Below are positions 1-11,667 of a DNA stretch of 64,000 bases, piece after piece. The stretch covers positions 62,001-126,000 of the forward strand of contig JAJZFB010000081.1 in assembly GCA_021805545.1 (NCBI GenBank). The letters are read 5' to 3'. How positions within the stretch are numbered: the first letter of the stretch is position 1; each line of letters starts with the position of its first letter. The notes below the pieces were generated by a model. The model searched no databases, was not told the origin of the DNA, and was given only the letters and a program-made list of their open reading frames with translations. This DNA is from Pseudomonadota bacterium. Lineage in GTDB: Bacteria; Pseudomonadota; Alphaproteobacteria; Acetobacterales; Acetobacteraceae. Both the position numbers and the translations under genes were made by a program.

Positions 1-722
1 ATGTGGTGTTCGCGGGCGGGATTCCCTCAACCGCTCACATCAAGGCGGCCAAGGAAGGCGGGGCGAAAATCATTGCCTTCGCCCCGGCGCTGGTTCTGGC
101 CAAGCGGCTGGTGAAATCCGGCGTGGATGCGCTGGTTATCGAAGGTTCGGAAGCAGGCGGGCATATCGGCCCGGTTTCGCTCACCGTGCTGGCACAGGAA
201 ATCCTGCCGCATATTACCGAGGTGCCGGTTTTCGTGGCTGGCGGGCTTGGCCGGGGCGAAGCCATTCTCGGGTATCTGGAAATGGGGGCCGCGGGCGCGC
301 AGCTCGGCACGCTGTTCGCCGCCTCGGCGGAGAGCATCGCGCATGAGAATTTCAAGAAGGCCTTCATCCGCGCCGCCGCGCGCGATGCCGTGCCGTCCGT
401 GCAGCTCGATGAGCGTTTCCCCGTCATCCCCGTGCGCGGCCTGAACAATGACGGCACCAAGCGCTTCATGCGCCATCAGGCCGATGTGCTACAAAAATTC
501 CAGTCCGGTGAACTGGATAAAACCGCCGCGCAGCTCGAAATCGAGCATTTCTGGGCAGGCGCGCTGCGCCGCGCGGTTATTGAGGGGGACATTGAAAGCG
601 GCTCGGTCATGGCCGGGCAATCGGTGGGCATGGTGACGGAAATTCTGCCCGTTGCCGAAATTCTGGCGGCGCTGCGCTCCCAAGCCATCGCTGCCCTGGC
701 GGCGCGTGCAGAGCGGGGCTGA
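1..722 (+). CDS. Nitronate monooxygenase / 2-nitropropane dioxygenase-like (FabK-like) flavoprotein, 5' truncated by window edge
   Basis: ORF 3..722; VDALVIEGSEAGGHIG and PVFVAGGLGRGEAILGYLEMGAAGAQLGTLF motifs typical of NPD/FabK TIM-barrel flavoproteins. Confidence 0.85.
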   Translation, partial: VVFAGGIPSTAHIKAAKEGGAKIIAFAPALVLAKRLVKSGVDALVIEGSEAGGHIGPVSLTVLAQEILPHITEVPVFVAGGLGRGEAILGYLEMGAAGAQLGTLFAASAESIAHENFKKAFIRAAARDAVPSVQLDERFPVIPVRGLNNDGTKRFMRHQADVLQKFQSGELDKTAAQLEIEHFWAGALRRAVIEGDIESGSVMAGQSVGMVTEILPVAEILAALRSQAIAALAARAERG

Positions 723-2976
723 AAACACGCCGCCCAAACGGCGCAAGCGCAAGCCGAAATTCGGCGATACAAGGCGGCTTTTTGCCTCGCTGCGGGAGCA
801 TCTGGCCTCCGGCACGGCCTCGCTGGCCGATATTGCCCGCCTTGTTACTGAAGGGCTGCAGGCCGATGCCTCGGTCATCTATATCGCCCGGCCCGGTGAA
901 ATCCTCGAACTCGCCGCCGTCCAGGGGCTGAATATCAGCGCCGTGGGCCATACGCGCCTGCGCGCGGGCGAAGGCATTGTGGGCATGGTCGCGGCCTCGG
1001 GCGATATTCTCAACCTGGCCGATGTGCAGAACCACCCGCGTTATGTGTACAGGGCCGAAATTGGCGAGGAGGAAATGGCCTCCATGCTCGCCGTGCCGGT
1101 AAAGCGCGCCGGGCGCACGCTGGGGGTTATCGGCGTTATGTCGCGCGAGGCGCGGGCCTACACGCCGGTGGAGGTAGAGGCGCTTGCCACCGTCTCGATG
1201 CTGTTGGCCGAGCTGCTGGTAAAGGCCGGCGCCACCGATATTCATGAGGAGGGCTTCTCCGATACACTGCCCCGGCGCTTCGCGGGCCATGTGCTGGCCG
1301 CCGGTATCGCGCGCGGCAAAATCCTGCCTTATGGCGCGCAGGCGCCCATCGCCAAGCTGCTGACCGACGACCCGGAAGCAGAGAGCGCGCGCCTGGACGA
1401 TGCGGTGGAGGCCGTGAACAAGGGGCTGGACAAGCTGTTCTCGGCCAATATGCCAGCCGGCCCCACCTCGCGCGATGTGCTGGAAGCCTACCGCATGGTG
1501 ACGCAAAGCGCGGGCTGGCTGACGCAGATACGCGACGCCATTAACGACGGGCTAACCGCCGAAACCGCCGTGGACAAGGTGGCGCGCGCTCTGCGCGACC
1601 GCATGCGCCGCATTGCCGACCCGTATTTGCGCGAGCGCCTTGCCGATATTGAGGACATGGTAGGGCGGCTGATGGTGGCGCTGGGCGGCATGGCGCCAAA
1701 GCCCGAGCGCGCCGACGGGCTGTTGCTGCTGGTGCGGCGCCTGGGGCCAGCCGATTTGCTGGATTGGCACGCGCGCGGCATAGCCGGTGTGGCGATCGAG
1801 GAAGCCTCGGCCTCCGGCCATGCCGCCATCCTGGCCCGGGCGCTGGGCCTGCCCGCCTTGCAGGTGGACCGTGGCGCGGTGGATACGGCGCAGGAGGGCG
1901 ACCCGGCGATTCTGGACGCTGAGGGCGCGACGCTGATTTTGCGCCCCGAGCCCGCCGTGGTGGAAGTTTATGAGCGCGCGGTGGAGTCCCGTAACCAGCG
2001 CGCGGCAGCTCTGGCAGCGTACCGCGATGTACCTGCCGTGACCAAGGATGGCACGGAATTCCAGCTTATGCTGAATGTGGGGCTAGCGATGGAGCTGGAC
2101 CAGCTTGAACGCACCGGGGCCGATGGAATCGGGCTATACCGTACTGAAATTGCCGCCTTGGCCTCTGGTGGCATACCCGATGTGGCGGGCCAGGCGGCGG
2201 AATATGGCCGCGTGCTGGACCGCGCCAACGGCAAGCGCGTGCAATTCCGCACGCTGGATTTGGGCGCCGACAAGCTGCTGCCCGGCGAGGCCAGCGCGGG
2301 CGAGGAAAACCCGGCCATGGGCTGGCGCTCTCTGCGCGTGGCGCTGGACCGGCCCTCTATTTTGCGCCGCCAGTTGCGGGCACTGCTGCTGGGCGCGCAG
2401 GGGCGCAAGCTCTCGGTCATGTTCCCCATGGTGGCCACGGTGGAGGAGTTCCGCGCCGCGCGCGATTTGCTGGAGGCCGAGGCGGCACGCATACGCCCGG
2501 CACCCGAAGAGTTGGAAGCAGGCACCATGCTGGAAGTACCAGCCTTGCTGTTCCAGCTTCCCGGCCTGCTGGCGGAAGCAGATTTTATCTCGGTCGGCAC
2601 AAACGACCTGATGCAATTTTTGTTTGCCGCCGACCGTGGCACGCCGGAACTGGCTGAGCGTTACGACACGCTTTCCGCCCCGGTACTGGAACTGCTGGAA
2701 AAGCTGGTGACGGTTTGCCAGGAGGCTGGGGTATCGCTTTCGCTGTGCGGCGAAGCGGCGGGGCGGCCTTTGGATGCGCTTGCCTTCGCGGCACTCGGCA
2801 TTACCTGCCTCTCTATGTCCGGCAACGCGATTCTGCCGGTGAAGGCGGTACTGGTGGAGGCGGATTTGAACACGCTGCGCCCCGTGCTGCGCGAATTACG
2901 CCGGGCGGGCGCCGCGGGCGGCAGCATACGCGAACCCCTGGCCGCCTGGGCACGCGAGCATAATTTGGCGATATGA
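706..2976 (+). CDS. ptsP: Phosphoenolpyruvate-protein phosphotransferase PtsP (GAF domain + PTS enzyme I, nitrogen PTS)
   Basis: ORF 652..2976; N-terminal GAF domain, phospho-His region (SASGHAAILARALGLPAL), GADGIGLYRTE and CGEAAGR enzyme I motifs; GTG start near 706 likely, overlapping upstream stop. Confidence 0.9.
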   Translation: MQSGAENTPPKRRKRKPKFGDTRRLFASLREHLASGTASLADIARLVTEGLQADASVIYIARPGEILELAAVQGLNISAVGHTRLRAGEGIVGMVAASGDILNLADVQNHPRYVYRAEIGEEEMASMLAVPVKRAGRTLGVIGVMSREARAYTPVEVEALATVSMLLAELLVKAGATDIHEEGFSDTLPRRFAGHVLAAGIARGKILPYGAQAPIAKLLTDDPEAESARLDDAVEAVNKGLDKLFSANMPAGPTSRDVLEAYRMVTQSAGWLTQIRDAINDGLTAETAVDKVARALRDRMRRIADPYLRERLADIEDMVGRLMVALGGMAPKPERADGLLLLVRRLGPADLLDWHARGIAGVAIEEASASGHAAILARALGLPALQVDRGAVDTAQEGDPAILDAEGATLILRPEPAVVEVYERAVESRNQRAAALAAYRDVPAVTKDGTEFQLMLNVGLAMELDQLERTGADGIGLYRTEIAALASGGIPDVAGQAAEYGRVLDRANGKRVQFRTLDLGADKLLPGEASAGEENPAMGWRSLRVALDRPSILRRQLRALLLGAQGRKLSVMFPMVATVEEFRAARDLLEAEAARIRPAPEELEAGTMLEVPALLFQLPGLLAEADFISVGTNDLMQFLFAADRGTPELAERYDTLSAPVLELLEKLVTVCQEAGVSLSLCGEAAGRPLDALAFAALGITCLSMSGNAILPVKAVLVEADLNTLRPVLRELRRAGAAGGSIREPLAAWAREHNLAI

Positions 2977-3003
2977 CACCGGGCGGTATAGAAAGCGGGC
3001 GAA

Positions 3004-4098
3004 ATGCCGGATGATCTGAGCGGGACCGTTAGAATGGATGATGGACAGAATGCCGCAACGCAATCGGTGGGTGCCGGGCTGCGCGAGGTGCGCGAGCGCC
3101 TTGGCTGGCGCCTTGGCGATCTGGCCACGAACCTGCGCATCCGCCTGGAGTTTCTTGAGGCAATAGAGGCTGGTAATTTGCAGGCCCTCCCTGGTGTGGC
3201 CTATCGCGCCGGGTTTGTACGCACTTATGCCCGCGCCCTGGGGCTGGACCCTGAGGAGATTCTCCGGCGCTTCCGTGCCGCTGGCGAACTGCATGATTCG
3301 GCCAAGGCGGAAATACGCTTTATTGCTCCGGTACCCGATAGCGGCGTGCCGAAAGGTGCTGCCATTTTGCTAGGCGCGGTGCTGCTGCTGGCGGGGTATG
3401 GGGTATGGTACCATTATTCCTCTGCCCAGCGCCGCATGGCTGAAAAAATACCCGCCGTGCCCGCGCAGCTTGCCCCTCTGGCCACCCCGCCCAAAATTGA
3501 GGTTGCCCCTGTAACGCCAGCACCAACCCAGACACCCGCGCCTGCGGCCACACAGGCCGCGCCGCCCGCCACGCACCCCACGGCCCCACCGGCCACAACA
3601 CCCGCCAGCAGCACGCAGGTACAGGCCGCGCCCGCCACCGCACCTGCCGCCACGGCAGCCGCCGAACCTGCCACACCCGTTACCGGCATAGCCGCGCCCA
3701 GCGCCACAACCAGCCCGCCGCCACCTGGCAATGGCATCCCCACGCCAGCTTCACCCGCCCCCGGCGCCGGGCTTGTTATCAGCGCCACGCAGGATGCCTG
3801 GATTGAAGTGCAAGACACCAAGGGCAATATCTTGTTCAGCAAAGTGCTGCACCCCGGCGAGAGCTGGCCGGTGCCGCAGGAGCCCGGCCTGACCATGACC
3901 ACAGGCAATGCCGGAGGCACTTTACTCGTTAATAATGGCGTGGCCGGCGCGCCTTTGGGCAGCGCGGGCGTGGTGATGCGAGGCATCCAGCTCACCCCGG
4001 CGGCACCTGGCCCCCAAAGCCCTGCTTCCGCCAGCGCAGCCACGCCACCATCTTCCGCCACCGGCGCCACAGCCACCACGCCCGGCGGCACACCATAA
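3004..4098 (+). CDS. RodZ-like helix-turn-helix membrane protein with Ala/Pro/Thr-rich linker and C-terminal DUF4115-like domain
   Basis: N-terminal HTH ([33 protein letters not shown]), single TM, low-complexity linker, C-term [34 protein letters not shown]. Confidence 0.85.
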   Translation: MPDDLSGTVRMDDGQNAATQSVGAGLREVRERLGWRLGDLATNLRIRLEFLEAIEAGNLQALPGVAYRAGFVRTYARALGLDPEEILRRFRAAGELHDSAKAEIRFIAPVPDSGVPKGAAILLGAVLLLAGYGVWYHYSSAQRRMAEKIPAVPAQLAPLATPPKIEVAPVTPAPTQTPAPAATQAAPPATHPTAPPATTPASSTQVQAAPATAPAATAAAEPATPVTGIAAPSATTSPPPPGNGIPTPASPAPGAGLVISATQDAWIEVQDTKGNILFSKVLHPGESWPVPQEPGLTMTTGNAGGTLLVNNGVAGAPLGSAGVVMRGIQLTPAAPGPQSPASASAATPPSSATGATATTPGGTP

Positions 4099-4108
4099 GG
4101 ACCAAGCG

Positions 4109-5233
4109 ATGAATTACCGCGAATACCAGCAGATCGCCCGCCGCAAATCGCGCCAGATCAGCGTCGGCACGGTGAAAGTGGGCGGTGACGCGCCGATTTC
4201 GGTGCAGACCATGACCAACACCCTGACCACCGATGTGGACGCCACCGTGGCGCAGATTCTGCGCGCCGAAAAGGCGGGCGTGGATATTGTGCGCGTGAGC
4301 TGCCCGGATGAGGAAAGCACCGCGGCGCTGAAGCACATCATCAAGCGCGTGACCGTGCCGGTGGTGGCGGATATTCACTTCCACTACAAGCGCGGCATAG
4401 AGGCCGCCGAGGCGGGCGCTGCGTGTTTGCGCATCAACCCCGGCAATATCGGCAGCCCGGAGCGCGTGCGGGAAGTTATTAAAGCCGCGCGCGACCATAA
4501 TTGCTCGATGCGCATCGGCGTGAATGCGGGATCTCTTGAGAAACATCTGCTGGAGAAATATGGCGAGCCGAACCCCGATGCGCTGGTGGAATCGGCCCTG
4601 GAACACGCCAAGATTCTGCAGGACCATGACTTCCACGAATTCAAGATTTCCGTGAAGGCGTCTGACGTTTTCATGGCCGTCGCGGCGTATCAGCAGCTTG
4701 CGGAGCAATGCGACCACCCGCTGCATATCGGCATTACCGAGGCCGGCGGCAAGCGCGCGGGCACGGTGAAATCGTCCATCGGGCTTGGCGCGCTGCTCTG
4801 GGCCGGGATTGGCGATACGATGCGCGTTTCGCTTTCCGCCGAGCCGGAGGAAGAAGTGCATGTGGGCTGGGATATTCTCAAATCTCTTGGCATCCGCCAT
4901 CGCGGCGTGCGCGTTATCTCGTGCCCTTCCTGCGCGCGCCAGGGCTTTAACGTCATCAAGACTGTGGAGACGCTGGAAGAGCGGCTGGCGCATATCGAGA
5001 CTCCGGTCACGCTCTCGATTATCGGCTGCGTGGTGAACGGGCCGGGCGAGGCGCTGATGACCGATATCGGCCTGACCGGCGGCGGCAATGGGCGGCACAT
5101 GGTGTATGCCAGCGGCAAGACAGACCACACGATTTCCGATGAGGAGATGGTGGAGCATCTGGTAAAGCTGGTGGAAACCAAGGCCGCGCAAATTGAGGCG
5201 GCCAAGGCGGCGGAAAAAGCCGCGGCTGAGTAG
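4109..5233 (+). CDS. ispG: 4-hydroxy-3-methylbut-2-en-1-yl diphosphate synthase (flavodoxin)
   Basis: Full-length GcpE/IspG similarity ([43 protein letters not shown]). Confidence 0.97.
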   Translation: MNYREYQQIARRKSRQISVGTVKVGGDAPISVQTMTNTLTTDVDATVAQILRAEKAGVDIVRVSCPDEESTAALKHIIKRVTVPVVADIHFHYKRGIEAAEAGAACLRINPGNIGSPERVREVIKAARDHNCSMRIGVNAGSLEKHLLEKYGEPNPDALVESALEHAKILQDHDFHEFKISVKASDVFMAVAAYQQLAEQCDHPLHIGITEAGGKRAGTVKSSIGLGALLWAGIGDTMRVSLSAEPEEEVHVGWDILKSLGIRHRGVRVISCPSCARQGFNVIKTVETLEERLAHIETPVTLSIIGCVVNGPGEALMTDIGLTGGGNGRHMVYASGKTDHTISDEEMVEHLVKLVETKAAQIEAAKAAEKAAAE

Positions 5234-5254
5234 AGGCGTTTCTGGGGTTATGGC

Positions 5255-5289
5255 ATCCGGGGCGGCTTACCGCTCCGGATTTTTATTTT
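5255..5289 (+). terminator. Rho-independent terminator after ispG
   Basis: ATCCGGGGCGG-cttac-CGCTCCGGAT stem (one G:U) followed by TTTTATTTT. Confidence 0.85.
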
Positions 5290-5301
5290 GATGGTGCAAG
5301 A

Positions 5302-6525
5302 ATGTCGGACCAATTACAGCCTGTGCGCGGCACGCGAGACCTTTTGGGCGAGGATATGGCGCGCTTTGCCCGCGTGGTGGAAACAGCGCGGCGCGTTGTG
5401 GCACTTTACGGGTTTAGCGAGTGGCAGACGCCGATTTTTGAGGATACGCGGGTATTTTCGCGCACCTTGGGCGAGACTTCCGACGTGGTGACGAAGGAGA
5501 TGTACACGTTCGAGGATCGCGGCGGGGATTCCATCACGCTGCGGCCAGAGGGCACGGCGGGCGTGTGCCGCGCGCTGATTACCAACGGGCTGACCCAGAC
5601 CTTGCCGCAGAAAGTGTTCTATGCCGGGCCGATGTTCCGTTACGAGCGCCCGCAGAAAGGCCGCTACCGGCAATTCCACCAGATTGGCGTGGAATTGCTC
5701 GGCCCCGCCACGCCGCTGGCCGATGCGGAGGTGATTGCGATGGGCTGGCAGATTTTGCGCGAGCTGGGCATTGGCGATACCGTGCAGTTGCAGGTGAACA
5801 CGCTGGGCGATGCGGCCTCGCGCGCCGCGTACCGCGAGAAGCTGGTGGGGTATTTCTCGCAATATACCAACGAGCTTTCCGCCGACAGCAAGTTGCGGCT
5901 GCAGAAAAACCCGCTGCGCATTCTGGATTCGAAGGATGAGGGCGACAAGAAGCTGGTGGCCGGCGCGCCGCAAATGCAGGATTCGCTGACGGATGAGGCG
6001 CGCGCGTTTTTCGATGCGGTGCAGAACAATCTCACTGCCTTCGGCGTGCCATTTGTGCTGGACCCCGCCATTGTGCGCGGGCTGGATTATTATAACCACA
6101 CCGCTTTCGAGTTTGTAACCACCGCGCTTGGCGCACAGGGCACGGTGATGGCCGGCGGACGTTACGATGGGCTGGTGGAGCAGATGGGCGGGCCAAGCGT
6201 GCCGGGCATTGGCTGGGGGGCAGGGATCGAGCGGCTTTCCATGCTCATTGCCGCACCGGCGGCGGCGCATGTGCCGGTGGCCATTATCCCCATGGGGGCG
6301 GAGTCTGAAGGCCGCGCCATCGGAATTCTCAACCTGCTGCGCGGGCAGAATATTGCCGCCGAAATCGGCTATTCCGGCAACGTGAAAAAGCGCCTGGAGC
6401 GCGCCAATAAATCCGGCGCCGCTTTTGCCGTGCTGGTGGGCGAGGATGTGAAACTGAAAAACCTTGCCAGCGGCGAGCAGGCCGATGTGGCGGCAGAGGC
6501 GCTGCCGGGGCTGCTACGCGCATGA
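5302..6525 (+). CDS. hisS: Histidyl-tRNA synthetase
   Basis: Class II aaRS motifs, e.g. [44 protein letters not shown]. Confidence 0.97.
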   Translation: MSDQLQPVRGTRDLLGEDMARFARVVETARRVVALYGFSEWQTPIFEDTRVFSRTLGETSDVVTKEMYTFEDRGGDSITLRPEGTAGVCRALITNGLTQTLPQKVFYAGPMFRYERPQKGRYRQFHQIGVELLGPATPLADAEVIAMGWQILRELGIGDTVQLQVNTLGDAASRAAYREKLVGYFSQYTNELSADSKLRLQKNPLRILDSKDEGDKKLVAGAPQMQDSLTDEARAFFDAVQNNLTAFGVPFVLDPAIVRGLDYYNHTAFEFVTTALGAQGTVMAGGRYDGLVEQMGGPSVPGIGWGAGIERLSMLIAAPAAAHVPVAIIPMGAESEGRAIGILNLLRGQNIAAEIGYSGNVKKRLERANKSGAAFAVLVGEDVKLKNLASGEQADVAAEALPGLLRA

Positions 6526-7580
6526 GCGAGCTTGAGTCCAAGCTGGACCGGATTCTCGCCCGGGCGGAGGAGTTGCGTTATATCCTCTCCGGCCAGGTAA
6601 GCGGCGAGGCATTCGTGAAGGCCTCGAAGGAGCTGGCCGAGCTGGAGCCGGTGGAGGAAAAGGTGACCACCCTGCGCGGCGCTGAAAAGCAGTTTGCCGA
6701 GGCTGAGGCGCTGATGGCCGACCCGGAGCTGAAGGAGCTGGCCGAGGTGGAGTACCACGAGCTGAAGGCAAAGCTGCCCGAGCTGGAGCTGGCCGTGCGG
6801 CTGGCGCTTTTGCCCAAGGACGAGGCGGATGAGCGTGCGGGTATTCTGGAAATCCGCCCCGCCGCCGGGGGCGACGAGGCCGGGCTGTTCGCCGCCGAGC
6901 TATTTGCCGCCTACCAGAAATACGCCGCCGCGCAGGGCTGGCGGTTCGAGGTGCTGGAATATGATGAAAGCGAGCTGGGCGGCCTGCGCGGTGCCATGGC
7001 GGAAATCGTGGGCAAATCGGTGTTCGCCAAGCTGAAGTTTGAATCTGGGGTGCACCGGGTACAGCGCGTGCCAGCCACCGAGACGCAAGGGCGTATCCAT
7101 ACCTCCACCGTAACCGTGGCCGTGCTGCCCGAGGCGGAAGAGGTGGATGTGGACGTGAACGAGGGGGATTTGCGGATTGACGTGTACCGCGCCTCGGGCG
7201 CTGGCGGGCAGCATGTGAACAAGACGGAATCCGCCGTGCGTATCACGCATATTCCCACCGGCATTGTGGTGGCCATGCAGGAGGAGCGCAGCCAGCACAA
7301 AAACCGCGCCAAGGCGATGAAGATTCTGCGCTCGCGCCTGTACGACGCGCAGCGCCATGCCGCCGATTCCTCGCGCGCCGCCGACCGTAAGAGCCAGGTG
7401 GGCACGGGCGATCGTTCAGAACGAATTCGTACTTATAATTTTCCGCAAGGGCGGGTTACGGACCATCGCATCAACCTGACCCTGCACAAGATCGACCGGG
7501 TGATGATGGGCGAGTTCGACGAGATTATCGACGCGCTGATTGCCGAGGACCAGGCGGCGCGGCTGGCGGCGCAGAATTGA
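6522..7580 (+). CDS. prfA: Peptide chain release factor 1
   Basis: GGQ motif in [32 protein letters not shown] overlap with hisS. Confidence 0.98.
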   Translation: MSELESKLDRILARAEELRYILSGQVSGEAFVKASKELAELEPVEEKVTTLRGAEKQFAEAEALMADPELKELAEVEYHELKAKLPELELAVRLALLPKDEADERAGILEIRPAAGGDEAGLFAAELFAAYQKYAAAQGWRFEVLEYDESELGGLRGAMAEIVGKSVFAKLKFESGVHRVQRVPATETQGRIHTSTVTVAVLPEAEEVDVDVNEGDLRIDVYRASGAGGQHVNKTESAVRITHIPTGIVVAMQEERSQHKNRAKAMKILRSRLYDAQRHAADSSRAADRKSQVGTGDRSERIRTYNFPQGRVTDHRINLTLHKIDRVMMGEFDEIIDALIAEDQAARLAAQN

Positions 7581-8401
7581 TACCCACCGCCGACGCGCTG
7601 GCAGACATAACAGCCCGGCTTAAGGCGGCGGGCATAGAAGAGCCGCGGCGCGAGGCAAGGCTGCTGCTGGCCGCCGCCCTTAACACCAACGCCGCCGGGC
7701 TTGTGGCGCGCGATGCGGTGGACCCCGCCGCCTATGCCCAAGCCCTGGCGCGGCGCGTGGCGCGCGAGCCGCTGGCCTATATTACCGGGCATAAGGAATT
7801 CTGGGGGCTGGAATTTGCCACCTCCCCTGCCACGCTCATCCCAAGGCCCGATACGGAAACGCTGGTGGAAGCCGTGCTCGAGTCGGGACTGACGCCGCGC
7901 ACAGTGCTGGATTTGGGCACCGGCACGGGCTGCCTGCTGCTGGCCGTGCTGCATGAATTTCCCCAAGCCTTCGGCGTGGGTGTGGACATAAACCCCGCAG
8001 CCGTGGCCCTGGCCGCGCGCAATGCGCGCGCGCTGGGGCTGGGCCGCCGTGCCGCGTTTTTGGCCGCAAGCTGGGCCAGCGCATTGGCGGGCAAATTCGG
8101 CCTTATACTCTCTAACCCGCCCTATATAGAGCACGCGGATGTGGCGGAACTGATGCCGGAAGTGGCGAAATACGAGCCCCTGGCAGCGCTGGATGGCGGC
8201 GCGGATGGGCTGGATGCCTACCGCACCATTATAGCTACCCTGCCCCATATTCTGGCCCCTGGCGGGCTGGCCGTGCTTGAACTGGGCGCGGGGCAAGCCA
8301 TATACGTGGCTAGGCTGGCTGCGGCGGCGGGGTTTTCCTGCCGTTTTCGGGCAGACCTGGCCGGAATTGAACGGGCTGCTCTGCTAAGTTTCTGCAAATA
8401 G
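7577..8401 (+). CDS. prmC: Peptide chain release factor N5-glutamine methyltransferase
   Basis: [14 protein letters not shown] and NPPY motif ([12 protein letters not shown]); TTG start overlaps prfA stop. Confidence 0.95.
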   Translation: MIPTADALADITARLKAAGIEEPRREARLLLAAALNTNAAGLVARDAVDPAAYAQALARRVAREPLAYITGHKEFWGLEFATSPATLIPRPDTETLVEAVLESGLTPRTVLDLGTGTGCLLLAVLHEFPQAFGVGVDINPAAVALAARNARALGLGRRAAFLAASWASALAGKFGLILSNPPYIEHADVAELMPEVAKYEPLAALDGGADGLDAYRTIIATLPHILAPGGLAVLELGAGQAIYVARLAAAAGFSCRFRADLAGIERAALLSFCK

Positions 8402-8546
8402 GTCATTGGCAGAATAGGATAATGCAGCTAATCACGTAACAGCGCGGGCTTTTAGGCCCCGAGTCTCTGGCGCAAGCGGAGCTTATCAGGGTGGCGTACA
8501 AACGCCGTGCCGCGCATGTCATCAGCTTGAGGATAGACACGAGCAC

Positions 8547-9356
8547 ATGAATATGAAGCGTATGCGCGGGCGCAACCACCGCCAGGGCGGCGGCGGCGGG
8601 GGCGGCGGGTTCCGCAACCAGCAAAACGGCATTCCCCTGAACCGGAACCATGTTTTTGATAGTTCCGGCCCGGAAATGCGGGTGCGCGGCACGGCCCAGC
8701 AGCTTTTCGATAAATATACGCAGCTCGCGCGCGATGCAGCCTCCTCGGGTGACCGTGTGCTGGGCGAGGCTTATTACCAGCATGCCGAGCATTATTTCCG
8801 CATCATCAGCGCCATAAACCAGGCGCAAGGTGTGCCCAACCCGCCCCAGGGCGGCCAGCCGAATTACAACAATCCGCAAGCCGCAGAGGGTGAAGGCGAA
8901 CAGCCGCGCCAGGAGCACCGGCAGGAGCATCAGAACCGCCAGGAGTTCCGCCAGGACAGGCAGGACAGGCAGGACAGGCAGGACAGGCAAGACAGCCGGG
9001 ATACGCGGGACAACCGCGATAACCGGCAGGACCGCCGCTTTGAGCCGCGCCAGCGCCAGGAGTTTCAGCCGCGCGACCGTAACGAGCAGCGCCCCTACCG
9101 GCAGCCTCAGGTGCCAATCGCGGAAGCGCCCATCGATATTAGCTCCGCCCTGGAAGCCGAGTTGGCAGCCGCCGTGGCCGAGCCGCCGGGCCTGAGCGAA
9201 CAGCCCAGCATCCAGCACGAGCTGGCCGTTCCTGCACCGGAGCCACGCGCCATTCCCATAACCGCCGAGGCTCCGCCAACGGTGGCAGAGCCTGCCCCCG
9301 CCCCGCGCCGCCGCGGCCGCCCGCGCACCGCCAAGGCGGAGGCCGCCTCGGAATAA
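8547..9356 (+). CDS. DUF4167 domain-containing RNA-binding-like protein with QDR repeats
   Basis: N-terminal NHVFDSSGPEMRVRGTAQQLFDKYTQLARDAASSGDRVLGEAYYQHAEHYFRII typical of DUF4167; charged low-complexity C-terminus. Confidence 0.9.
   Translation: MNMKRMRGRNHRQGGGGGGGGFRNQQNGIPLNRNHVFDSSGPEMRVRGTAQQLFDKYTQLARDAASSGDRVLGEAYYQHAEHYFRIISAINQAQGVPNPPQGGQPNYNNPQAAEGEGEQPRQEHRQEHQNRQEFRQDRQDRQDRQDRQDSRDTRDNRDNRQDRRFEPRQRQEFQPRDRNEQRPYRQPQVPIAEAPIDISSALEAELAAAVAEPPGLSEQPSIQHELAVPAPEPRAIPITAEAPPTVAEPAPAPRRRGRPRTAKAEAASE
8952..8996 (+). repeat. 9-bp tandem repeat (CAGGACAGG)x4 plus one variant copy, encoding QDR repeats
   Basis: caggacagg at 8952, 8961, 8970, 8979, then caagacagc. Confidence 0.95.
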
Positions 9357-9387
9357 AAGCCGCCCCGCCAATGCGATAAGGCTGGCG

Positions 9388-9454
9388 GGTTCAAAAGAAA
9401 AGGCCGTTTGCATCTGGGTTTTGCCCAGGCGCAAACGGCCTTTTCTTTTGAACC
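9388..9454. terminator. Bidirectional terminator between convergent DUF4167 gene and pnp (24-bp perfect stem with internal apical stem)
   Basis: GGTTCAAAAGAAAAGGCCGTTTGC (9388-9411) pairs with GCAAACGGCCTTTTCTTTTGAACC (9431-9454); A-tract/GC-stem/T-tract layout. Confidence 0.9.
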
Positions 9455-9491
9455 GCCCCAGCCAGGGGCCAAGCTCCTGGCTGGGGCGGTT
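9451..9491. terminator. Second hairpin immediately downstream of pnp stop, overlapping the first
   Basis: AACCGCCCCAGCCAGG (9451-9466) / CCTGGCTGGGGCGGTT (9476-9491), perfect 16-bp stem. Confidence 0.75.
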
Positions 9492-9501
9492 AAAGGGCTT
9501 C

Positions 9502-11667
9502 TCAGCCCTCAGCCGAATCCTTTTCCTTGCGCGGCTCCCTCTTGGCGCCCACCTGGTCGGAGATGTCCTCACCGGTTTCCTGGTCCACCACGCGCATGGA
9601 GAGCTTCACCTTGCCGCGGTCGTCAAAGCCAATGACCTTCACCTTCACCGTGTCGCCCTGCTTCACCACGTCGGTGGTTTTGGCAACGCGGCCCTGGCCC
9701 AGCTCGGAAATATGCACCAGCCCGTCCTTGGCGCCGAGGAAGTTCACGAAGGCGCCGAAATCGGCGGTCTTCACCACCTTGCCGGTGTAGATCACGCCCA
9801 CCTCCGCTTCGGCCACAATGCCCTTGATCATATCGAGCGCGGCCTGGATCTTCTTGTCGTCGGCAGCGGAGACCTTCACCGTGCCGTCATCGCTGATATC
9901 GACCTTGGCGCCAGTCTTCTCGACGATGTCACGGATGACCTTGCCACCAGTGCCAATCACGTCGCGGATCTTGTCCTTCGGCACGGAGGTGGTGACGACC
10001 TTCGGCGCGTTGGCGGACACACTCTCGCGCGAGCCGGTGAGGGCCTTGGCCATTTCGCCCAGAATATGCAGGCGGCCTTCCTTGGCCTGGCCAAGGGCAA
10101 TCTGCATGATCTCGGGCGTGATGGAGGTGATCTTGATGTCCATCTGCAACGAGGTCACGCCATTTTCGGTGCCAGCCACCTTGAAGTCCATGTCGCCGAG
10201 ATGGTCCTCGTCGCCCAGAATGTCGGACAGAACGGCGAAGCCCTTATCCTCTTTGATGAGGCCCATGGCAATGCCGGCAACAGGCTGCTTCAGCGGCACG
10301 CCCGCGTCCATCAGCGCCAAAGATGTGCCGCAGACGGTGGCCATGGAGGAGGAGCCGTTGGACTCGGTGATCTCGGAGACCACGCGCAGCGTGTAGGGGA
10401 ATTCTTCCTTGGTGGGCAGCAGCGGATGCACCGCGCGCCAGGCCAGCTTGCCGTGGCCAATTTCGCGGCGGCCAGGCGAACCCATGCGGCCGGTCTCACC
10501 CACCGAGAAGGGGGGGAAGTTGTAATGGAGCATGAAATGCTCCTTGAACTCACCCTCGATGGCGTCGATCAGCTGCTCGTCCTGGGCGGTGCCCAGCGTA
10601 GCCACCACCAGCGCCTGGGTTTCGCCACGGGTAAACAGGGCGGAGCCATGGGTGCGCGGCAGCACGCCCACTTCGGCCAGAATCGGGCGCACGGTCTTGG
10701 TGTCGCGGCCATCGATGCGCAGGCCGGTGTCGAGAATGGCGTTGCGGACGATGTCGGCTTCCAGCTCCTTGAACAGCCCCTTGGCGGCTTCGGCGTTCAG
10801 CCCTTCCTCGGTCAGCCTGGCGGCGGCCTCTTTCTTCGCGGCGCCAATCTTCTCGTAGCGGACCTGCTTCTGCGTTTCCTTATAGGCTTCGGTAATGGCG
10901 GTGCGGGCCAGCGCGTCAACACGCGCCTTCAGCACCTTGGTCTCCTCGGATTCTTCCGGCAGCGCCCAAGGCTCCTTGGCGGCCACTTCGGCCAGCTCGA
11001 TAATGGCCTGGATGACCGGCTGGAAGCCGGCATGGCCGAAGGTGACCGCGCCGAGCATGATCTCTTCGGACAGCTCCGAAGCCTCGGATTCGACCATCAG
11101 CACGCCCTCGGTGGTGCCGGCCAAAACCAAGTCGAGATGGCTCTCATCGCACTCGCTCACGGTCGGGTTCAGGATATACTGTCCATCGATATAGCCGACG
11201 CGGGCGGCGCCAACCGGGCCGAAGAACGGAATGCCCGAGAGGGTAAGCGCGGCAGAGGCGGCGACGAGGCCGACAATATCCGGGTCATTCTCAAGGTCGT
11301 GGCTCAGCACGTTAACCACAACCTGCACTTCGTTGCGGAAGCCCGCGGGGAAGAGCGGGCGGATGGGGCGGTCGATGAGGCGGGAGACCAGCGTCTCCTT
11401 CTCAGTCGGGCGGCCTTCGCGCTTGAAGAAACCGCCGGGGATACGGCCCGCGGCGTAGAATTTTTCCTGGTAGTTCACGGTCAGCGGGAAGAAATCCTGC
11501 CCCGGCTTGGCGGTTTTGGCGCCAACAACCGTGGCCAGCACCACCGTATCGCCATACGAGGCCACAACGGCGCCATCGGCCTGGCGGGCAACCTTGCCGG
11601 TTTCCAAAATCAGGGTTTTGCCGCCCCATTCCAGCTCTTTGCGGAAATATTTGTCGAACATATACAT
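9502..11667 (-). CDS. pnp: Polyribonucleotide nucleotidyltransferase (PNPase)
   Basis: Full-length; two RNase PH domains, KH and S1 domains ([28 protein letters not shown]). Confidence 0.98.
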   Translation of the reverse strand: MYMFDKYFRKELEWGGKTLILETGKVARQADGAVVASYGDTVVLATVVGAKTAKPGQDFFPLTVNYQEKFYAAGRIPGGFFKREGRPTEKETLVSRLIDRPIRPLFPAGFRNEVQVVVNVLSHDLENDPDIVGLVAASAALTLSGIPFFGPVGAARVGYIDGQYILNPTVSECDESHLDLVLAGTTEGVLMVESEASELSEEIMLGAVTFGHAGFQPVIQAIIELAEVAAKEPWALPEESEETKVLKARVDALARTAITEAYKETQKQVRYEKIGAAKKEAAARLTEEGLNAEAAKGLFKELEADIVRNAILDTGLRIDGRDTKTVRPILAEVGVLPRTHGSALFTRGETQALVVATLGTAQDEQLIDAIEGEFKEHFMLHYNFPPFSVGETGRMGSPGRREIGHGKLAWRAVHPLLPTKEEFPYTLRVVSEITESNGSSSMATVCGTSLALMDAGVPLKQPVAGIAMGLIKEDKGFAVLSDILGDEDHLGDMDFKVAGTENGVTSLQMDIKITSITPEIMQIALGQAKEGRLHILGEMAKALTGSRESVSANAPKVVTTSVPKDKIRDVIGTGGKVIRDIVEKTGAKVDISDDGTVKVSAADDKKIQAALDMIKGIVAEAEVGVIYTGKVVKTADFGAFVNFLGAKDGLVHISELGQGRVAKTTDVVKQGDTVKVKVIGFDDRGKVKLSMRVVDQETGEDISDQVGAKREPRKEKDSAEG

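Noticed and set aside
1-2976. Possible NPD-PtsP fusion or frameshift
   Set aside because: The NPD ORF ends with a natural C-terminus and ptsP has a plausible GTG start at 706 with short overlap.
3992-5191. 399-aa minus-strand ORF
   Set aside because: Antisense to ispG, whose coding assignment is unambiguous.
8952-8996. Possible CRISPR-like array
   Set aside because: Units are 9 bp, contiguous, in-frame and without spacers; it is a coding microsatellite.
8403-9572. 389-aa minus-strand ORF with LPVLPVLPV repeats
   Set aside because: Shadow of the DUF4167 gene; the apparent repeat is the complement of the QDR microsatellite.
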